From assembly GCA_015243575.1 (NCBI GenBank), contig CP042469.1, forward strand, positions 744,001 through 808,000: a stretch of DNA of 64,000 bases, written 5' to 3'. The notes under the pieces are model-generated. The model did no database searches. It was not told the DNA's origin and saw only the letters and a program-made list of their open reading frames with translations. This document shows positions 54,827 to 63,947 of the stretch, one piece after another; position 1 is the first letter of the stretch, and each line of letters opens with the position of its first letter. Source of the DNA: Clostridiales bacterium (GTDB lineage: Bacteria; Bacillota; Clostridia; Peptostreptococcales; Anaerovoracaceae). A program made the position numbers and the translations under genes.

Positions 54827-54884
54827 CACCTATATAATAGAAGAAAAAATTTTGAAGAAGCAATCAGGAATAAACAGGTGAAAT

Positions 54885-55745
54885 ATGGATAAGATCAAAA
54901 AAGTAAAAGTAGGGGAGAAAGATTACCCTGAACTGCTCAATTACATTGGAAATCCACCAGAGGCACTTTACTATCAAGGAGACATCACGCTGGCAAGCGA
55001 ACCTTTGATTGCCGTTGTGGGTGCTAGAAAAGCATCCTCATATGGAAAATGGGCAGCGTACCATTTGTCAGAGAAACTTTCGGAATTCGGCATCGGTGTG
55101 GTAAGCGGAATGGCTTATGGCATTGATGCCTATGCACATAAAGGAGCTGTTGATTATGGAGGCAGGACCATCGCAGTACTCGGCTGTGGTGTCGATATCT
55201 GTTATCCAGCTTCCAATCGTGCATTGAAAGAGGAAATCTTAAAAACAGGGTTGATTCTATCAGAGTATGAGCCGGGGGTTCCGCCGCTGCCTTTTCGGTT
55301 TCCGCTTCGAAATCGCATCATCAGCGGACTTTGTATCGGAACCGTTGTTGTTGAAGCCGGACTGAACAGTGGCTCGCTGATTACTGCAGAGTATGCGGCG
55401 GAACAAGGCAGGAATATTTACGCTGTGCCAGGGAATATAAATAATGTGAGCAGCTTCGGTGCCAATAAATTAATCAAGGACGGAGCTGTTCCTTTAATCG
55501 TATTTGATGATATTATAGATGAATTGGGGATCAACCGCTCAAAAAAGAAATCAATAGCAGAAATAGAACTCGGTGAAGACGAAAAAAAAATTTATGATTA
55601 TATTCGTTTCAATGGTGAGTCCACAACGGACGAAGTATGCAGAAACACCGGAAGAAAGCCTTCGGAGATCAATTCCATGGTTACAATTTTGGAAATGAAA
55701 GGACTACTTCAGACCGCTCTTGGAAAAATTTTTATTGCAAAATGA
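54885..55745 (+). CDS. dprA: DNA-processing protein DprA
   Basis: 286 residues. Rossmann-type core with VGARKASSYGKW (about 46), GVVSGMAYGIDAYAHKGAV (about 77-95), VLGCGVDICYPASN, FPLRNRIISGLC, VVEAGLNSGSLITAEYA and the EQGRNIYAVPGNIN motif. A C-terminal winged-helix-like domain (about 220-286) is present. It is shorter at the N terminus than many DprA proteins (no SAM-like domain). DprA binds incoming single-stranded DNA and loads RecA. CAGGTGAAAT before the ATG is a modest ribosome binding site. Confidence 0.93.
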   Translation: MDKIKKVKVGEKDYPELLNYIGNPPEALYYQGDITLASEPLIAVVGARKASSYGKWAAYHLSEKLSEFGIGVVSGMAYGIDAYAHKGAVDYGGRTIAVLGCGVDICYPASNRALKEEILKTGLILSEYEPGVPPLPFRFPLRNRIISGLCIGTVVVEAGLNSGSLITAEYAAEQGRNIYAVPGNINNVSSFGANKLIKDGAVPLIVFDDIIDELGINRSKKKSIAEIELGEDEKKIYDYIRFNGESTTDEVCRNTGRKPSEINSMVTILEMKGLLQTALGKIFIAK

Positions 55746-55836
55746 AACTATTGGAAATATAATCTGTTCTTGTAAGAAGTCGTAATACAATGCGAAATGA
55801 TTTCTAAACAGAAAAAATCGATAAAGGAGGCTGAAA

Positions 55837-57909
55837 ATGGCCGATAAAAATCTGGTGATCGTAGAATCTCCATCAAAAGCAAAGACCATCGGCAAGTTTT
55901 TAGGCAGCAAATATAAAGTAGTCGCATCGGTGGGACACATCAGAGATTTGCCGAAAAGCAAGCTGGGCATCAATATAGAAAATAACTTTGAACCGGAGTA
56001 CATCTCGATTCGGGGCAAAGGAGATATTATAAAGGCAATGAAAAAGGAAGCAAAGGATGCTGGCAGAGTATTCCTCGCAACTGACCCTGACCGCGAAGGT
56101 GAGGCCATTTCCTGGCACATTGCTTATTTGCTTGGAATCAATGCTGATGAACCATGCAGAATCGTGTTTAATGAAATTACAAAGGGAGCGATTCAAAATG
56201 CGGTAAAGCATCCGCGGCAGATTGATAAGAAGCTGGTGGACGCGCAGCAGGCAAGGCGTGTTTTGGATCGTCTTGTGGGCTACAAGATTAGTCCTTTGCT
56301 GTGGAGAAAAATTAGAAGAGGTCTCAGCGCCGGTAGAGTTCAATCTGCAGCTTTGAAAATTATTTGTGACAGAGAAAAATCCATACTGGACTTCGTTCCA
56401 AAGGAATTTTGGAATATTACCGCAATGCTGATGAACGAGAGCAAGGGCAAGGAAAAACAAAAGAAATTTGCTGCAAAGCTCACGGAACACAAGGGTAAGA
56501 AAATAACTGTATCCAATAAGGCAGAAGCGGATCATATTTTATCTGAGCTGGATGGAAAAGATTTTGTTATACAGAAAATAGAAGAACGGGAAAAGGTGAG
56601 AAAACCGAATCCTCCTTTTACAACAAGCAGTCTTCAGCAGGAAGCATCTACAAAGCTGAACTTCTATACCAAGAAGACCATGCTCATTGCTCAGCAGCTA
56701 TATGAAGGAATCGAAATCAAAGGCCACGGAACAGTAGGTCTTGTTACCTATATCCGTACTGACTCTGTCAGAATTTCAGATGAAGCTCAGAACGCAGCAG
56801 TGGAGTATATCAAGGACAAGTATTCGGATCGTTATTTAGGAAATCATGTGTTTACCAACAAGAAAAAAGATGTGCAGGATGCCCATGAGGCAATCCGCCC
56901 TAGTATTGTAACTTTGCATCCTGATGAAATCAAGGATTCATTGACCAAGGACCAATACAGCCTATACCGGCTGATCTGGTCTCGCTTTATTGCCAGCAGA
57001 ATGTCATCGGCAGTTTATGATAGTGTCAGCGCAGAGATCGTAAACGGAGATTATACTTTTAAAGCCAACGGCTCAAAGATGAAATTTGATGGATATCTCA
57101 AGGTATATAATAATGTGATGGATGAGGATGAAGAGAAGATGCTGCCGCTGCTCAAGGAAGGCGACAAGCCATCTCTCCTTGATATGCTCAGCGAACAGAG
57201 CTTTACCCAGCCGCCTTCCCGCTTCAGCGAGGCTTCTTTGGTCAAGGATCTGGAGGATAAGGATATCGGCAGACCGAGTACTTATGCACCGATTATTGCG
57301 ACGCTCATCGAGCGGAAATATATTACGCGGGAAAAGAAGATGCTCAAACCTACAGAGCTGGGCTTCATTGTTACAGATTTGATGGAAACCTATTTCAAAG
57401 AGATCGTTGATGCGGGCTTTACCGCCGATATGGAGGAGAAGCTTGACGACATTGAAGTAAAAAATACCGAATGGAAAACCATCATAGCAGATTTTTACGG
57501 TATCTTGGAACAAGAACTACAGGTTGCGGACGAGGCCATTGAAAAAGTAAATATTGAAGACGAACTGACCGATGAAATCTGTGAGGTCTGTGGAAAGCAG
57601 ATGGCTATTAAGCATGGCAGATTTGGTGAGTTTTTGGCGTGCAGTGGTTATCCGGAATGCAAAAATACAAAACCTATCGTCAGCAAAATTGATGTTAAAT
57701 GCCCGGATTGTGGGAAAGATATCATTGCGAGAAAGAGCAAAAAAGGTCGTGTGTTTTATGGTTGCAGCGGCTACCCGGAATGCAATAAGCTGTATTGGAA
57801 TAAACCGGTGGATAAAAAGTGTCCCAACTGTTCTTCGCTGCTTACAGAGAAAAAAACAAAAACCACAAATTATTTGTGTTCCAACCCCGAATGTGGGTAT
57901 AAAGAATAA
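55837..57909 (+). CDS. topA: DNA topoisomerase I
   Basis: 690 residues. TOPRIM domain at the N terminus (LVIVESPSKAKTIGKFLG ... ATDPDREGEAISWH), LSAGRVQSAALKIICDRE, active-site tyrosine in GLVTYIRTDS (about 307), and HEAIRPS. Three C4 zinc ribbons end the protein: CEVCGK ... CSGYPEC, CPDCGK ... CSGYPEC, CPNCSS ... CSNPEC. It relaxes negative supercoils by single-strand breakage. AAAGGAGGCTGAAA precedes the ATG. Confidence 0.96.
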   Translation: MADKNLVIVESPSKAKTIGKFLGSKYKVVASVGHIRDLPKSKLGINIENNFEPEYISIRGKGDIIKAMKKEAKDAGRVFLATDPDREGEAISWHIAYLLGINADEPCRIVFNEITKGAIQNAVKHPRQIDKKLVDAQQARRVLDRLVGYKISPLLWRKIRRGLSAGRVQSAALKIICDREKSILDFVPKEFWNITAMLMNESKGKEKQKKFAAKLTEHKGKKITVSNKAEADHILSELDGKDFVIQKIEEREKVRKPNPPFTTSSLQQEASTKLNFYTKKTMLIAQQLYEGIEIKGHGTVGLVTYIRTDSVRISDEAQNAAVEYIKDKYSDRYLGNHVFTNKKKDVQDAHEAIRPSIVTLHPDEIKDSLTKDQYSLYRLIWSRFIASRMSSAVYDSVSAEIVNGDYTFKANGSKMKFDGYLKVYNNVMDEDEEKMLPLLKEGDKPSLLDMLSEQSFTQPPSRFSEASLVKDLEDKDIGRPSTYAPIIATLIERKYITREKKMLKPTELGFIVTDLMETYFKEIVDAGFTADMEEKLDDIEVKNTEWKTIIADFYGILEQELQVADEAIEKVNIEDELTDEICEVCGKQMAIKHGRFGEFLACSGYPECKNTKPIVSKIDVKCPDCGKDIIARKSKKGRVFYGCSGYPECNKLYWNKPVDKKCPNCSSLLTEKKTKTTNYLCSNPECGYKE

Positions 57910-57917
57910 GTCGATTT

Positions 57918-57939
57918 ATCACGAATCGTGATTCGTGAT
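57918..57939. promoter_or_regulatory. Near-perfect 22-base palindrome between topA and hslV
   Basis: ATCACGAATC (57918-57927), GT, then GATTCGTGAT (57930-57939): ten-base complementary arms with a 2-base centre, 8 bases after the topA stop and 21 before the hslV start. It could be an operator or, as RNA, a tight hairpin. No T run follows, so it is not a terminator. Confidence 0.6.
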
Positions 57940-57960
57940 TTCATAGGAGGTAGTAACAAA

Positions 57961-58500
57961 ATGGGAGATTTTCACGCAACTACAATCGTTGCTGTCAGAC
58001 GGAATGAGAATGACATCTGTATTGGGGGGGATGGCCAGGTCACGATGGGACAGAGTGCCATCATGAAACAAACCGCAAAAAAAGTAAGAAAAATATATAA
58101 AAATACAGTGATCACCGGCTTTGCCGGATCTGTTTCCGATGCATTTGCACTGACCGAGAAATTTGAAAAGAAGTTGGAAGAGCACTCAGGCAATCTAAAA
58201 CGTGCCGCTGTAGCATTGGCACAAACCTGGAGATCAGATAAGGCTATGAGGAACTTGGAAGCGCTGATGGTGGCTGCCGATAAGGAGAGCCTCTTGGTGA
58301 TTTCCGGAAACGGAGAAGTCATTGAGCCCGATGATGATTTTATTGCCATTGGTTCGGGAGGAAACTTTGCGTATGCTGCCGCCAACGCGCTCTACAAGCA
58401 TACGGAAATGAATGCTGAGGAAATTGTGAGGGAAGCATTAAATATTGCTTCGTCTATTTGTGTCTACACAAATAGCAACATTTCCGTAGAAAAGCTGTAA
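57961..58500 (+). CDS. hslV: ATP-dependent protease proteolytic subunit HslV (ClpQ)
   Basis: 179 residues from the ATG at 57961, with ATAGGAGGTAG upstream; a longer start at 57928 would run through that site. The catalytic threonine follows a short propeptide (MGDFHA then TTIVAV). Family motifs: [32 protein letters not shown] (seen as [13 protein letters not shown]) and [15 protein letters not shown]. HslV forms the double-hexamer peptidase of HslUV. The catalytic residue is Thr, not Ser as in B. subtilis CodW. hslU follows after 12 bases. Confidence 0.95.
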   Translation: MGDFHATTIVAVRRNENDICIGGDGQVTMGQSAIMKQTAKKVRKIYKNTVITGFAGSVSDAFALTEKFEKKLEEHSGNLKRAAVALAQTWRSDKAMRNLEALMVAADKESLLVISGNGEVIEPDDDFIAIGSGGNFAYAAANALYKHTEMNAEEIVREALNIASSICVYTNSNISVEKL

Positions 58501-58512
58501 GGGGGAATAGAG

Positions 58513-59949
58513 ATGAGCACACTGTATAGCATGACTCCGAAAGAAATTGTAAAAGAACTGGATAAATATATTATCGGTCAAGACAGCGCTAAGAAATCAG
58601 TTGCTGTGGCACTTAGAAACCGATACAGAAGAAGTCTGCTCCCTGAAGAAATGAGGGAAGAGATCACACCGAAAAACATTCTTATGATGGGCCCGACCGG
58701 TGTTGGAAAAACTGAGATCGCAAGAAGACTTGCAAAACTTATGGATGCGCCATTTGTTAAGGTAGAGGCAACTAAGTTTACAGAGGTTGGATATGTGGGC
58801 AGAGATGTGGATTCCATGGTCCGAGATCTGGTGGAAGCATCTATCCGTATTACCAAACAGAACCGTCTGCAGGAGAAGTACTCCATTGCGGAAGAAATCG
58901 CTGATGAAAAAATTATTGAGGCGATTATACCAGGGAAGAAAAAACCAGCCCAGAGCTCCGGCGGAGTGAGAGGGCCATTTGATTTTATCCTGGGAGGAGG
59001 CTTTCAGACCAATCAGAACAGTCAGAATCAGATTCCAGGAGCAAAGGATGAGACCCAGTCAGAGAAGGGCGATGTGGAACTGGCTAGAGAGCAGGTCAGA
59101 CAGCAGCTTAAAGACGGCCTTCTGGAAGAGCAGTTTATTGAAATTGAAGTCAATGATACTCCTAAGACCAACAATCTGGATCTTGGAAATGAAGGTATGA
59201 GCATTGCCATTGGCAATATCTTTGGTGACATGATGCCACAGAAAAAGAAGAACAAGAAGGTTCGCGTCAAGGATGCAAGAAAAATATTGCGGGAACAGGA
59301 AGCACAAAATCTCATTGACATGGATCAAGTTACCATAGAAGCACTGGAAAATGCCGAACAAAACGGTATTATATTCATCGACGAAATTGATAAGATCGCT
59401 TCCGGCTCTGGGTATCGCTCAGGAGCTGATGTTTCGAGAGAAGGTGTCCAAAGAGATATTTTGCCTATCGTGGAAGGCAGTGTCATCAATACAAAGTATG
59501 GACCGGTAAAAACAGATCATGTTCTGTTTATTGGGGCCGGGGCATTCCATATCTCAAAACCAACAGATCTGATCCCCGAACTTCAGGGACGTTTTCCAAT
59601 CCGTGTAGAGCTGGAAAATCTCACAAAGGAAGCTTTTGTTCAGATCTTGACCGTGCCGGAAAATGCGCTGCTGAAACAGCATAAAATGCTTCTTGAGACA
59701 GAAGGAATCAAAGTGACCTTTACGGATGATGCCGTGGAAGAAATCGCTACAATGGCATTTCTAACCAATGAGCAGACGGAAAACATCGGTGCCCGTAGAC
59801 TTCACACAGTAATGGAAAAACTTCTTGAGGAAATCTCTTTCAATATTCCGGAAATGAATGAGGAAGAGATCGTCATCGATAAAGAATACGTAAAAGAGAA
59901 ATTCCTTGATCGAATTCATGCTGATGACATTGATCGGTATATCCTGTAA
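58513..59949 (+). CDS. hslU: ATP-dependent protease ATPase subunit HslU (ClpY)
   Basis: 478 residues. N-terminal [21 protein letters not shown], Walker [17 protein letters not shown] (about 57-72), pore motif [16 protein letters not shown], a long I-domain (about 110-250), Walker [13 protein letters not shown], sensor-1 region [26 protein letters not shown] (seen as [19 protein letters not shown]), and the HslV-docking tail ending RYIL. It unfolds substrates into HslV. AAGGGGGAATAG precedes the ATG. In B. subtilis codY follows directly; here two opposite-strand genes lie between. Confidence 0.96.
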   Translation: MSTLYSMTPKEIVKELDKYIIGQDSAKKSVAVALRNRYRRSLLPEEMREEITPKNILMMGPTGVGKTEIARRLAKLMDAPFVKVEATKFTEVGYVGRDVDSMVRDLVEASIRITKQNRLQEKYSIAEEIADEKIIEAIIPGKKKPAQSSGGVRGPFDFILGGGFQTNQNSQNQIPGAKDETQSEKGDVELAREQVRQQLKDGLLEEQFIEIEVNDTPKTNNLDLGNEGMSIAIGNIFGDMMPQKKKNKKVRVKDARKILREQEAQNLIDMDQVTIEALENAEQNGIIFIDEIDKIASGSGYRSGADVSREGVQRDILPIVEGSVINTKYGPVKTDHVLFIGAGAFHISKPTDLIPELQGRFPIRVELENLTKEAFVQILTVPENALLKQHKMLLETEGIKVTFTDDAVEEIATMAFLTNEQTENIGARRLHTVMEKLLEEISFNIPEMNEEEIVIDKEYVKEKFLDRIHADDIDRYIL

Positions 59950-60046
59950 TATAATCAGTATATCAAGTAATTGAACCGATAATAGCAGTAATAAAATAGC
60001 TCTATAATAGACCATCAGAAGATTATCTAAGATGAACGTAACGTAA

Positions 60047-60084
60047 AAGGCCAGCATATTGCAAAATGCAATTGCTGGCCTTCC
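60047..60084. terminator. Bidirectional terminator between hslU and the Xre gene
   Basis: AAGGCCAGC (60047-60055) pairs with GCTGGCCTT (60074-60082), extended inside by ATTGCA/TGCAAT around an AAA loop. TTTTAC follows on the minus strand, so it best serves the Xre gene that ends at 60086. Confidence 0.75.
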
Positions 60085-60085
60085 A

Positions 60086-60280
60086 CTATTCTTCCAGCAG
60101 AAAAATGCTTTCAACCGGTAGCTCCAATAGTTTGGCGATTTTCATCGCCAAATCAAGGGTAGGATTGTACTTGTTGTTTTCAATTGCATTAATCGTCTGC
60201 CGGGTTACTCCTAATTGTGCCGCCATATCTTCTTGACGCAACCCCAAATTTTTCCGTAACTCTTTGATCCGATTTTTCAC
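60086..60280 (-). CDS. Small Xre-family helix-turn-helix regulator
   Basis: 64 residues, almost entirely one helix-turn-helix domain (RIKELRKNLGLRQEDMAAQLGVTRQTINAIE, seen as LRQEDMAAQLGVTRQTINAI) with the common short tail KIAKLLELPVESIFLLEE. This is the YozG/TFIIIC-like small Xre type often paired with a membrane protein. Its gene follows the membrane protein by 12 bases, and the shared promoter has two identical palindromes, so it very likely represses its own operon. GAGGGCTATGGTGTG precedes the ATG. Confidence 0.9.
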   Translation of the reverse strand: MKNRIKELRKNLGLRQEDMAAQLGVTRQTINAIENNKYNPTLDLAMKIAKLLELPVESIFLLEE

Positions 60281-60292
60281 ACCATAGCCCTC

Positions 60293-60586
60293 TTACAAAT
60301 TAAAAAAATAAAGGAGGCTGCCGAACGCCAGCAGAAACAGGATGCAGATTGCGGCGCTTAACATATATTTGCGCCCGTTTGCATCATCAACCTTAGCTTT
60401 TGAAATTTGGCTTACCAGAAAATAAACGATGATCTGCATGCCAAAAAGAAAAGAAGCAACAGAAGCTTGCTGTTTCTGTAAGTAATCGTTGATACTCCAA
60501 GCAAACAAAGCGATGGCTGTAAAACCCCAGCTCCATTTAATTGCACTCAGATTAATGTTCATTTCCATTTCGTCCATCTTTTTCAT
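60293..60586 (-). CDS. Small membrane protein paired with the Xre regulator
   Basis: 97 residues from the ATG at 60586, with CGAAAGGAGTATTCTAT upstream; a longer frame starts inside the operator region and is unlikely. Three hydrophobic segments: about 19-36 (WSWGFTAIALFAWSIN), 42-62 (SVASFLFGMQIIVYFLVS) and 74-95 (YMLSAAICILFLLAFGSLLYF). No enzyme motif. Such proteins commonly accompany small Xre regulators in Firmicutes (DUF3796/DUF6442-like neighbours); function unknown. First gene of the operon. Confidence 0.7.
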   Translation of the reverse strand: MKKMDEMEMNINLSAIKWSWGFTAIALFAWSINDYLQKQQASVASFLFGMQIIVYFLVSQISKAKVDDANGRKYMLSAAICILFLLAFGSLLYFFNL

Positions 60587-60603
60587 ATAGAATACTCCTT
60601 TCG

Positions 60604-60627
60604 AAATGTCAAAAGTAATTGACATTT
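60604..60627. promoter_or_regulatory. Operator 2 of the Xre operon
   Basis: AAATGTCAA-N6-TTGACATTT, perfect nine-base arms, located directly downstream of the -10 and over the start site. Confidence 0.75.
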
Positions 60628-60629
60628 GC

Positions 60630-60658
60630 AGTATAACTTCTTTGTGGGTAAATGTCAA
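60630..60658 (-). promoter_or_regulatory. Sigma-A promoter of the Xre operon
   Basis: On the minus strand TTGACA (60658-60653), 17 bases, TATACT (60635-60630). The -35 is itself part of operator 1. Confidence 0.85.
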
Positions 60659-60673
60659 GAACGTTTGACATTT
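60650..60673. promoter_or_regulatory. Operator 1 of the Xre operon
   Basis: AAATGTCAA-N6-TTGACATTT, the same arms and spacing as operator 2, 46 bases away centre to centre, overlapping the -35. Confidence 0.75.
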
Positions 60674-60902
60674 TAATTCGGGCGCGCTTGCTTCACATGT
60701 TCCTATTTTTGATGATTCAATAAACGTTAGAACTTAGATATCAACGGGGTTCATCCAAATTGTACAGAATGATGAAACTTTTTTGAACAATCAAAAAAAT
60801 CTATTTTACATTGCTAATATTTCATATATAATGATTACAAATAGATTAATATTTAACAATTACTATTTTAAATAATGAGAATAAATAATAATGGAGGAAT
60901 TT
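60674..60902 (+). promoter_or_regulatory. codY upstream region and promoter
   Basis: TTTACA (60805-60810) and consensus TATAAT (60827-60832) are 16 bases apart. The leader to the start codon is about 65 bases and very AT-rich. I see no clear CodY box (AATTTTCWGAAAATT). The remaining part shows nothing recognisable. Confidence 0.6.
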
Positions 60903-61682
60903 ATGGAAAGGGATATACTTACCAAGGTAAGAAAGCTGAACTGGGTACTCCAGGAAAGCGCTTCCGGCGTCTTTTCATTCAATGACCTTTGCGGGATATT
61001 GAGTGACCTGATGGATGCAAATGTTTACATTGCCAATAAAAGAGGAAAGGTGATAGGCGTTCATTACAAGATAAAATCAGACAGCTCTACCATTACCGAC
61101 CCGGAGACCGGGAGTGAAAAGTTCCCAAATGAATACAATGAGGCTTTGCTGAAAGTTGTTGAAACAGAGGCTAACCTGAAGGCTGAGGAGGCTCTGGAAA
61201 TTTTTAAGTACGACTATGATACTTATGATAAGCTCCATACGATCATTCCGATCCTCGGTGGCGGCCAAAGACTGGGAACCTTGATTGTGACCAGATATAA
61301 ACCGGAATTCACAGATGAGGATCTGGTACTGGGAGAATATGGTGCAACCGTAGTGGGTCTGGAGATCCAACGGCGGAAAACCCTCGAGATTGAGGAGGAT
61401 GCAAGAAAGAGAGCAGTGGTACAAATGGCTATTGGAACACTGTCCTATTCAGAAATTGAAGCGGTGCAGCAGATTTTCGCAGAACTGAAAGGAACTGAAG
61501 GCCTCCTTGTTGCCAGCAAGATTGCGGATCGATCCGGCATTACTCGTTCGGTAATTGTGAATGCACTACGCAAATTAGAAAGCGCAGGGGTTATTGAATC
61601 TCGTTCCCTCGGAATGAAGGGCACCCATATCAAGATCCTCAATGGAAAATTTATGGAAGAACTGGATAAGCTGGAAGTATAA
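60903..61682 (+). CDS. codY: GTP/branched-chain amino acid-sensing pleiotropic repressor CodY
   Basis: 259 residues from the ATG at 60903 (GGAGGAATTT directly upstream; an in-frame ATG at 60891 would include that site). N-terminal GAF-type sensor ([19 protein letters not shown]-like start, here [16 protein letters not shown]) binding branched-chain amino acids, and a C-terminal winged helix with [21 protein letters not shown] and [16 protein letters not shown]. CodY represses amino-acid uptake and biosynthesis genes when GTP and isoleucine, leucine or valine are high. Candidate targets in this window include liv and hom, but no CodY box was confirmed. Confidence 0.96.
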   Translation: MERDILTKVRKLNWVLQESASGVFSFNDLCGILSDLMDANVYIANKRGKVIGVHYKIKSDSSTITDPETGSEKFPNEYNEALLKVVETEANLKAEEALEIFKYDYDTYDKLHTIIPILGGGQRLGTLIVTRYKPEFTDEDLVLGEYGATVVGLEIQRRKTLEIEEDARKRAVVQMAIGTLSYSEIEAVQQIFAELKGTEGLLVASKIADRSGITRSVIVNALRKLESAGVIESRSLGMKGTHIKILNGKFMEELDKLEV

Positions 61683-61743
61683 CGCTGTACCTGATTTACA
61701 TCTGGAAAGCGTTAAAAAGATTACTTAATTTAATAAAACATGT

Positions 61744-61771
61744 GTCAAATTTACCCCAAGTATCATATTCT
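61744..61771 (+). promoter_or_regulatory. Possible sigma-E-like promoter inside the codY terminator
   Basis: GTCAAATT (61744-61751) and CATATTCT (61764-61771) partly match the sporulation SigE pattern (GTCATATT ... CATACAAT), but the spacing is 12 bases, slightly short, and three -10 positions differ. Confidence 0.3.
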
Positions 61772-61792
61772 GAAGTACTTGGGGGTTTTTTT
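61753..61792 (+). terminator. codY terminator abutting the yunB start
   Basis: ACCCCAAGTA (61753-61762) pairs with TACTTGGGGT (61776-61786, one extra G), followed by seven T that end at the yunB ATG (61793). The 3' arm also contains the only G-rich ribosome binding site for yunB. Confidence 0.85.
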
Positions 61793-62470
61793 ATGAAACA
61801 GAGAAGAAAGAGAGACAAGCGGAAAAGTATAAAATGGTTTGTTTGTCTAGTGCTGCTTTTAGTACTGACTGTTTACAGTGCTGTTTTTACAGAAAAAATC
61901 ATAAAACCCAACCTTGCTGCAATTGCAGAAGTTAAGGTAAAAGCGATGATGACAAGAATTGTGAATGAGGCTGTCCGAGAGCAGTTTGTAAACGATGCTG
62001 ATGTAAAGGGCTTATTGACGATTAAAACTGACCAGGAAGGTAATATTACATATGTGGAATCCAACACGACCGCTATGAATGCTCTTGCAACCAACCTGAC
62101 ACAAGCTGTGCAGAATCAGTATAAATGGGAAGATGCTTCCATGATGCGCGTTCCTGTAGGAAGTATTGTAGGAAGTCAGATTTTATCCCAGTTCGGTCCT
62201 TATGTTACGCTTAAGGTACTTCCCATTGGAACATCCAAAACCAATTTTAAAACGGAATTTGAGAGCATGGGGATCAATCAAACCAAATATAAGGTGTACC
62301 TTGAAATGGACAGCCAGGCGAAAGTCTTAGCACCATTTTCAATTAACAATATCGATATACAAAATACAATACTGATTGCTGAAGCGATTATTGTTGGTGA
62401 AGTTCCCAATTCCTATATTAATGTGCCGCCAGGTTCGGCAATGGATGCTACAAACTTTTTCAATGAGTGA
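61793..62470 (+). CDS. yunB: Sporulation protein YunB
   Basis: 225 residues from the ATG at 61793; the longer frame from 61742 would run through a terminator hairpin. A basic N terminus (KQRRKRDKRK) and one membrane segment (about 14-34) are followed by the YunB domain: NEAVREQF, DVKGLLTIKTDQEGNITYV, TAMNALATNLTQAVQ, VPVGSIVGSQILSQFGPYVTLKVLPIG (seen as VPVGSIVGSQILSQFGP) and IAEAIIVGEVPNSYINV. YunB is needed for full spore formation in B. subtilis and is made in the mother cell. Its presence suggests a spore-forming lineage. The ribosome binding site is inside the codY terminator. Confidence 0.9.
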   Translation: MKQRRKRDKRKSIKWFVCLVLLLVLTVYSAVFTEKIIKPNLAAIAEVKVKAMMTRIVNEAVREQFVNDADVKGLLTIKTDQEGNITYVESNTTAMNALATNLTQAVQNQYKWEDASMMRVPVGSIVGSQILSQFGPYVTLKVLPIGTSKTNFKTEFESMGINQTKYKVYLEMDSQAKVLAPFSINNIDIQNTILIAEAIIVGEVPNSYINVPPGSAMDATNFFNE

Positions 62471-62654
62471 TTGTAATACTGCGAAAATTTTCCTTGCGGT
62501 GCAATGCCAAGTTTTCTTGATTTATGGTATACTAAATTACAGGCAATCTTTGGATTGTCTTATAAATAAGTCATGAAGATATTAATTTGGAGCAAATGTC
62601 CGGTAAATAATTTAATATGGCATTGCCCCGGAAATGTAAATAAGGAGTACAGAT

Positions 62655-63935
62655 TTGAGATTTACAGATGATAATATAGTCCTGCAAAATGAGGGGTACC
62701 GCGCAATTCTTGCAGGTGTTCAGCTGGATCAGGATATTTCCTATTCTATGAAAGAATTATGGTCCCTTGCAGAGGCTGCGGGAGTCGATGTAGCGGGGGA
62801 GATGATACAGAATAAAGAAAGACCGAATACCGCCACATATATCGGGAAGGGTAAGGTGGACGAGCTTGCCGAACTGTGCCAAAATATGGAGGTTGATACG
62901 GTCATTTTTAATGATGAGTTATCAGGTATGCAGCTAAGAAATCTAGAGGAGCGGCTTAACGTAAGAGTAATTGATAGAACCATATTGATTCTTGATATCT
63001 TTGCTTCAAGAGCTGTATCCCGAGAAGGAAAACTTCAGGTTGAGCTTGCTCAGCTTAAATATCGTATGCCTAGACTCACCGGCTTTGGAAAATCCCTCTC
63101 AAGACTGGGAGGCGGAATCGGCACCAGAGGTCCAGGGGAAAAGAAGCTGGAAACCGATCGCCGTCATATCTCCAAAAGGATGGATGAAATCAAACGGGAA
63201 CTGGCAGAGGTCAAAAACAATAGAACAACACAAAGAGCAAGGCGTCAGAAGAACGAAATTCCAGTGGTTGCATTGGTGGGGTATACCAATGCCGGAAAAT
63301 CAGCATTGATGAACAGGCTTCTTTCGTTTACGGACAAAGAAGAAAAGAGTGTATTTGAAAAGGATATGCTTTTTGCTACGCTGGATACTGCCCAGAGAAA
63401 TATTAAGCTGGAGACGAATCAAGAATTCATTCTGGTTGATACGGTAGGCTTTGTAAGCAAACTGCCCCATTCGCTTGTTAAGGCTTTTAAAGCAACCTTA
63501 GAGGAAGTAAACTATGCAGATTTATTGCTTCACGTAGTGGATGCGTCCTATTCGGATCATGATTTTCATATTAGCGTGACGAATCAGGTATTAAAAGAAA
63601 TCGGTGCTGCGGAGAAAGACCGATTGATGGTTTATAATAAAATTGATATTGCAGAGGATATCACTCTTCCTAGCAATGGGGAAGAAAATCTTTATATTTC
63701 AGCCACCCGGGGAGATAATATCGAGCAACTTGTGGATCGTATCAAAGAAAAGATTTTTTCTGACAGGACTGTGGTTAAAATGCTGATCCCATATGATCGG
63801 GGTGATATTTCATCCTATCTTTGTGAAAAAGCTCGTGTTGATACTATGGAGTATCGAAACGAAGGGACTTATTTTGAAGTAGAGATATCCAGGAAGGATT
63901 ACGGAAGGCTGGAGCAGTTTCTTCTCTTGGAATAA
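62655..63935 (+). CDS. hflX: Ribosome-associated GTPase HflX
   Basis: 426 residues from a TTG with AAGGAG 7 bases upstream. N-terminal HflX domain (AILAGVQLDQDI ... TYIGKGKVDELAELC ... VIFNDELSGMQLRNLEE), the RLGGGIGTRGPGEKKLETDRR stretch (seen as GGGIGTRGPGEKKLE), a basic coiled coil, then the G domain: G1 GYTNAGKSALMNRL (about 208), G3 DTVGFVSKLPHSL, G4 NKID. HflX splits or rescues stalled ribosomes. An extended -10 (TGGTATACT, 62525-62533) upstream suggests its own promoter. Confidence 0.95.
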   Translation: MRFTDDNIVLQNEGYRAILAGVQLDQDISYSMKELWSLAEAAGVDVAGEMIQNKERPNTATYIGKGKVDELAELCQNMEVDTVIFNDELSGMQLRNLEERLNVRVIDRTILILDIFASRAVSREGKLQVELAQLKYRMPRLTGFGKSLSRLGGGIGTRGPGEKKLETDRRHISKRMDEIKRELAEVKNNRTTQRARRQKNEIPVVALVGYTNAGKSALMNRLLSFTDKEEKSVFEKDMLFATLDTAQRNIKLETNQEFILVDTVGFVSKLPHSLVKAFKATLEEVNYADLLLHVVDASYSDHDFHISVTNQVLKEIGAAEKDRLMVYNKIDIAEDITLPSNGEENLYISATRGDNIEQLVDRIKEKIFSDRTVVKMLIPYDRGDISSYLCEKARVDTMEYRNEGTYFEVEISRKDYGRLEQFLLLE

Positions 63936-63947
63936 TCGGAGGTTCTT

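Noticed and set aside
60674-60902. CodY autoregulatory box upstream of codY
   Set aside because: No sequence close to AATTTTCWGAAAATT could be found; the region is merely AT-rich.
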